This document shows, piece by piece, positions 60,010 through 64,000 of a DNA stretch of 64,000 nucleotides (positions are counted from its first letter, which is position 1; the number at the start of each line of letters is the position of its first letter). Both the position numbers and the translations under genes were made by a program. The stretch comes from Phocoena phocoena. Taxonomy: Eukaryota > Chordata > Mammalia > Artiodactyla > Phocoenidae. The notes beneath the pieces are model-generated. The model was given only the letters and a program-made list of their open reading frames with translations. It was not told the DNA's origin and searched no databases. The stretch is from the NCBI RefSeq assembly GCF_963924675.1, contig NC_089234.1, positions 65,197,588 through 65,261,587 on the forward strand. Direction: 5' to 3'.

Positions 60010-62980
60010 ATTCTTTTAATTCTTCTTTTTATTCTTTTCCTCCCAGTGTTATAGAGATATAATTGACTTATAACATAGTGTAAGTTTAAGGTGTACAAAG
60101 TATTGCTTTGATACACATATATTGGAAAATGATTACCACCATAGTATTAGGTAATACCCTCATTACATCACATAGTTACCATTCTTTTTTTGTGATGCAA
60201 GCATTTAAGATCTATTCTTTTAGCAACTTTCAAGTACCCTTTGATCAACATCTCCCATTTCTAACATCCACCAGTCCCTGGTAACACCACTCTCCTCTCA
60301 GTGTCTCTGAGTTCTGCCGTTTTAGATTCCACATATAAGTGATATCATACAGTATTCATCTTTCTCTGTCTGACTGATATCACTTAGCATAATGCCCTCG
60401 AGGTCCATCCATGTTGTTACAAAGGGAACGTCATTCTTCTTTCTCAGGGCTGATTAGTACTCTGAATAATATCTCTCTGAATAATATAATAATACATGTT
60501 TGAATAATATATCTACTTTATCCATTCATCCATTGATGACACTTTGGTTTTTTCAATATCTTGGCTATTGTGAATAATGCTGTAATTCACATGAGAGTAC
60601 AGATATCTATGTGAGATACTGATCTGATTTCCTTTGGATGTGTACCCAGAAGTGGGATTACTGGATCATACAGTAGTTCTATTTTTAATTTTATGAGGAA
60701 CCGAAATACTGTTTTACATAGTGACTGTAACAATTTACAATCCCACCAACAGTGCATGAGGGTTCCTTTTCTCTACATCCTTTCCAACACTTCAAATCTC
60801 TTATCTTTTTGATGATGGCCATTCTGACAGGTGTGAGGTGGTATCTCATAATGGTTTTGATTTGCATTTCCCTGATGGTTAGTGATGTTGAAAACCTTTT
60901 TCTGTACCTGTGTGTCATTTCTATGTCTTCTTTGGAAAAATGTCTATTCAGTTCCTCTGCCCATTTTTAAATCAGGTTGTTTGTGTTTTGCTATTGAGTT
61001 GTATGAGTTCTTCATATATTTTGAAGAATATATAAAGGTTATATATATATAACCCTTTATATATATTACTTGCAAATATTTTCTCCCGTTCCATAGGTTG
61101 CTTTTTTATTTTACTGATGGTTTACTTTGCTGTGTAGAAGTTTTTAGTATGATGTAGTAGCACTTATTTGCTTTTGCTTTTGTTACCTTTGCTTTTTGTG
61201 TCAAGTCCAAAAATGTATTACCAAGAGCAATGTTAATGTCATACATGGCCTTCATTATGCTGAGGTGCATTTCTTCTATACAAAGTTTCTTAAAAGCTTT
61301 TACCTTGAAATAATGTTGAATTTTGTCAAATTTTTTTCCCTGCATCTAATGATAAGATAATACAGTAGTTATTCTTCATCGTATTAATGTGGTATATTAT
61401 GTTAATTAATTTATGTGTGTTGAAACACTCTTACATCGCAGGAATAAATCTCACTGAATTAGAGCATATGCTCCATTTAATTTATTTGAATTTTATTTTG
61501 TTGAGGATATTTGCATCTACGTTCATCAGGGATATTGGCCTATTATTTTCTTTTCTTGCAGTGTCCTTGTCTGGTTTCGGTATCACAGTAATGCTGGCCT
61601 TGTAAAATGAGTTTGTAAACATTCCCTCCTTTTCTATTTTTTGGAAAGTTTGAGAAGGATTGGTATTAGTTCTTCTTTAAATGTTTGGTAGAATTCACCA
61701 GTGAAGTCATCTGGTCCTGGATTTTTTGTTTTGGGGAGGTTTTTGATTACTGATTCAATTTTTTTTACTTGTTACTGGTCTATTCAGATTTTCTATTCTT
61801 CATGATTCAGTCTTGGTAGGTTGTATGTTTCTAGGAATTTATCCGTTTCTTCTAAGTTGTCCAATTTATTGGCATATAATTGTTCATAGTAGTCTTCTGT
61901 GATCTTTTGTATTTCTGTGGTATCAGTTGTTATATCTCTTCTTTCATTTCTAATTTTATTTATTTAGGTCCACTCCCTTTTTTTCTTGGTAAGTCTAGCT
62001 AAGGGTTTGTCTATTTTTTCATCTTTTCAAAAAAAGCCCAGCTTTTAGTATCATGAATCTTTTCCACTGTCCCTTATTTCATCTATGTCCACTCTGATCT
62101 TTGTTATTTCCTTTTTTTCTACTAACTTTGAGCTTATGTTGTTATTCTAGTTCCTTGAATTATAATGTAAGGTTATTCATTTGAGACCTTTCTTTTTTCT
62201 TAATGTAGGTAGTTGAATTGTGATGTGTCTCAGTGGGCGTTTCTTTGGGTTCATCTCATTTGAAACTTTCTGGACCTTCTGGATTTGGATATATGTTTCT
62301 TCCCCAGGTTAAGGAAGTTTGTGATCATTATTTCTGTGAGTAAGCTTTGTGCTCCCTTTCTCTCTCTCTCCTCCTTCTGGGACTCTTATAATATGTATAT
62401 CAATCTGTTTGATGGTGCCCACGGGTCCCTTAAGCTATCTTCACTCTTTTATATTCTTTTTTCTTTTTGCTCCTCGAGTTGGATGAATTCCACTGTCCTG
62501 TCTTCGAGTTCCTCTTCATCTAGTCTGTTTTTGAACCCTTCCATTGAATTCTTTAACTCAATTAATATATTCTTTAGCTCTCTGGTTTCTATTTGGTACT
62601 TTCTTAAATTTCCGGGTCTCAGGAATGTAAGCCCCGTTGGCTTTCAGAACTAGGTGTTTTGGGGCCTGTACCTTAAAAGGGAATCCTAAAAGTTGGGACA
62701 CTAGATGCACGGTTCAAACCCTTCAGTCCTCAGGAAAAGGCTAGGAGTTCGTGGTTATCTCCCAAGTGTATGGTATTGTCCTTGGTGGTGAGGTTTATGA
62801 TAAGAGTGTGTCTCAGCCTTTCCTGTCCATTTTCATATGGGTATTTTCTTGTTCACACAGTGTTTAGGAGTTGCTCAGCTAGCTTCTACATTTCTTTCAG
62901 AGGAAATTGCTCTGTATGTACTTGTTCATTCAGTGTGTCCATGGGAGGAGAGGAATTCAGGAGCCTCCTATGTTGATATC
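60010..62980 (-). mobile_element. Old LINE-1, antisense, with internal deletions
   Basis: Left to right: 3' UTR and ORF2 C-terminus (60040-61030; minus-strand frame 60691-60918 includes LKCWKGC and [11 protein letters not shown]). There is then a jump near 61230 to the mid-ORF2 text CATTATGCTGAGGTGCATTTC, and RT and linker segments to about 62205. Another jump leads to text I associate with L1 ORF1 and 5' UTR ('GGACCTTCTGGATTTGGATAT..', 'ctcctccttctgggactcttataat'), ending near 62980. ORF2 alone should be about 3.8 kb, so at least two large internal deletions are needed. The plus-strand 122-codon frame at 62285-62653 is antisense to it. Divergence indicates an L1M-age copy. Confidence 0.75.
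61028..61063. repeat. Near-perfect AT-rich palindrome
   Basis: ATATATAAAGG, then TTATATATATATAA, then CCCTTTATATAT. The core GGTTATATATATATAACC is a perfect palindrome, and the arms pair with a single extra C. It lies within the old antisense L1. Confidence 0.9.
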
Positions 62981-62984
62981 TTTA

Positions 62985-64000
62985 AAGACTGCCACCTCCT
63001 TTATCATTTAATACCTGTTTTCAAATAATTAAACTGCATTATTGATTTAGAATATCAGAACATATACATGCAGAATAATAAAATATCTAAGACATAAAAA
63101 TACACTACCATCAAATGGAAAACAAATGACTCATTAATATAATTCAGTAAGCCAGTTTTCAACTAAGTGATCAATGTGTTTTTAATGTAGTCAAAATGTC
63201 TAATTTAAAAACCTCACCCACAGAGCTGAATGATAATTTAAATAAATTATACACATACGCTTAATTATATTTAGAAAAAAGTCTTTGGAGTCCATCCTCA
63301 TATGTCTATTTTTAAATGATTTTTATTTGTTAAGATGTGAGGAGGCTCCCCATCCTAAGGAAACATTCTATTTTTTTTTCATATATAATCTATATAGTTC
63401 CCTTCTCCTTTTCCATAGTCAGTTTTTAATTTCCCTATTATTTAGTAAAAAACCTTATTTTTTAGTGAGAGATTAGTAAACAGATTTGAATATGGGAGGA
63501 GACTATTTTATATAATCTTACTAGGTCAAGCCTTTAATCTGTAAACCTGGTCTAAAGTGTGAGTGTGATTTATGATCCTTTCATTTGACCTTAGTTGATA
63601 GTGAGTAGAAACCAAGTGATATTATTAAGTAGTCAATTAAACAGTATATTTGTATTATCTTCTGTGATACTTCGGCAGGCAACTGTGGGGTATATGGCTT
63701 CAGCCCTGGGCATTTATAATCTTTTTGGAAAGTTAAGACATATACCCATGAAAAGAGAAATGAACAGAGTAAGAGTCAACTGAAAATAACTGACAAATAC
63801 TATTATAAGAAGAAACATAATCGATAGAATACTTAATCCCTGCTGCACAGAGGTGGCTTTACAGATAATTATTAAATAGAGAAAATGAAGAAGTAATCAT
63901 CATGAGCTACCACAAGTTTATTAAAGAAAAATAAAAGACTAAACCTTATTTCTTCTTCTTTTTTTTTTGGCTTGGGTTACTAAACTGTCAGAAAATATAA
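62985..64000. other. AT-rich DNA, no gene recognised
   Basis: No repeat or coding feature assigned. Short frames (about 60 codons) on plus have no motif. Confidence 0.4.

Noticed and set aside
62285..62653. 122-codon plus-strand frame with a serine run
   Set aside because: It lies antisense to old L1 sequence, and the serine run comes from TCTTC-type simple sequence.

Overview
The window is mammalian nuclear DNA and almost certainly cetacean. The strongest evidence is the set of tRNA-derived SINEs: four copies of the cetacean CHR-2 type and two of the longer CHR-1 type. Several still have direct target-site duplications and A-rich or simple-repeat tails. The remaining repeats fit a cetartiodactyl or other placental mammal: young and old LINE-1, L2, MIR, MaLR-type LTRs, and small hAT, Tigger and mariner elements.

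I found no host protein-coding gene, exon set, tRNA, rRNA or other RNA gene that I can support. Nearly every longer open frame is explained by a repeat: L1 ORF2 remains, SINE bodies, or pyrimidine tracts read in several frames. The window is best read as intergenic or deep-intronic DNA, and single short exons cannot be excluded from sequence alone.

Layout. 1-4300: purine-rich unique or ancient-repeat DNA with L2 traces and one CHR-2. 4300-5450: antisense L1 3' end with a nested CHR-2 and a TA microsatellite. 5500-11260: MIR, a small hAT element, L2 traces, a CHR-1, a 250-bp polypyrimidine tract and a 51-bp tandem duplication. 13000-15100: L2-like DNA with a nested MER5A, then a probable antisense retroviral LTR. 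15500-19770: the largest element, a sense L1 with most of a decayed ORF2 and a CHR-2 inside it. 21930-22550: a 5'-inverted L1 with a perfect target-site duplication. 24500-29740: mariner hairpin, MER1/Charlie3 fragment, MaLR LTR and a short sense L1.

30230-35230: a nested cluster in which an ancient sense L1 is split by two younger antisense L1s and followed by a CHR-1. 36000-46400: second MER1/Charlie3 fragment, MIRs, microsatellites, a fourth CHR-2, Tigger/MER2, L2 and MER20. 47300-58650: MIR and two long sense L2 stretches, then mostly unique DNA with a perfect short inverted repeat and a second MaLR-like LTR. 58800-62980: two antisense L1s, the second an old one with internal deletions.

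The elements do not form a pathway. What the window records is an insertion history, with L2/MIR and hAT oldest, then MaLR and L1M, then younger L1, with CHR-1 and CHR-2 SINEs the most recent. Repeat family names were assigned by eye from remembered consensus patterns; subfamily-level calls need RepeatMasker.
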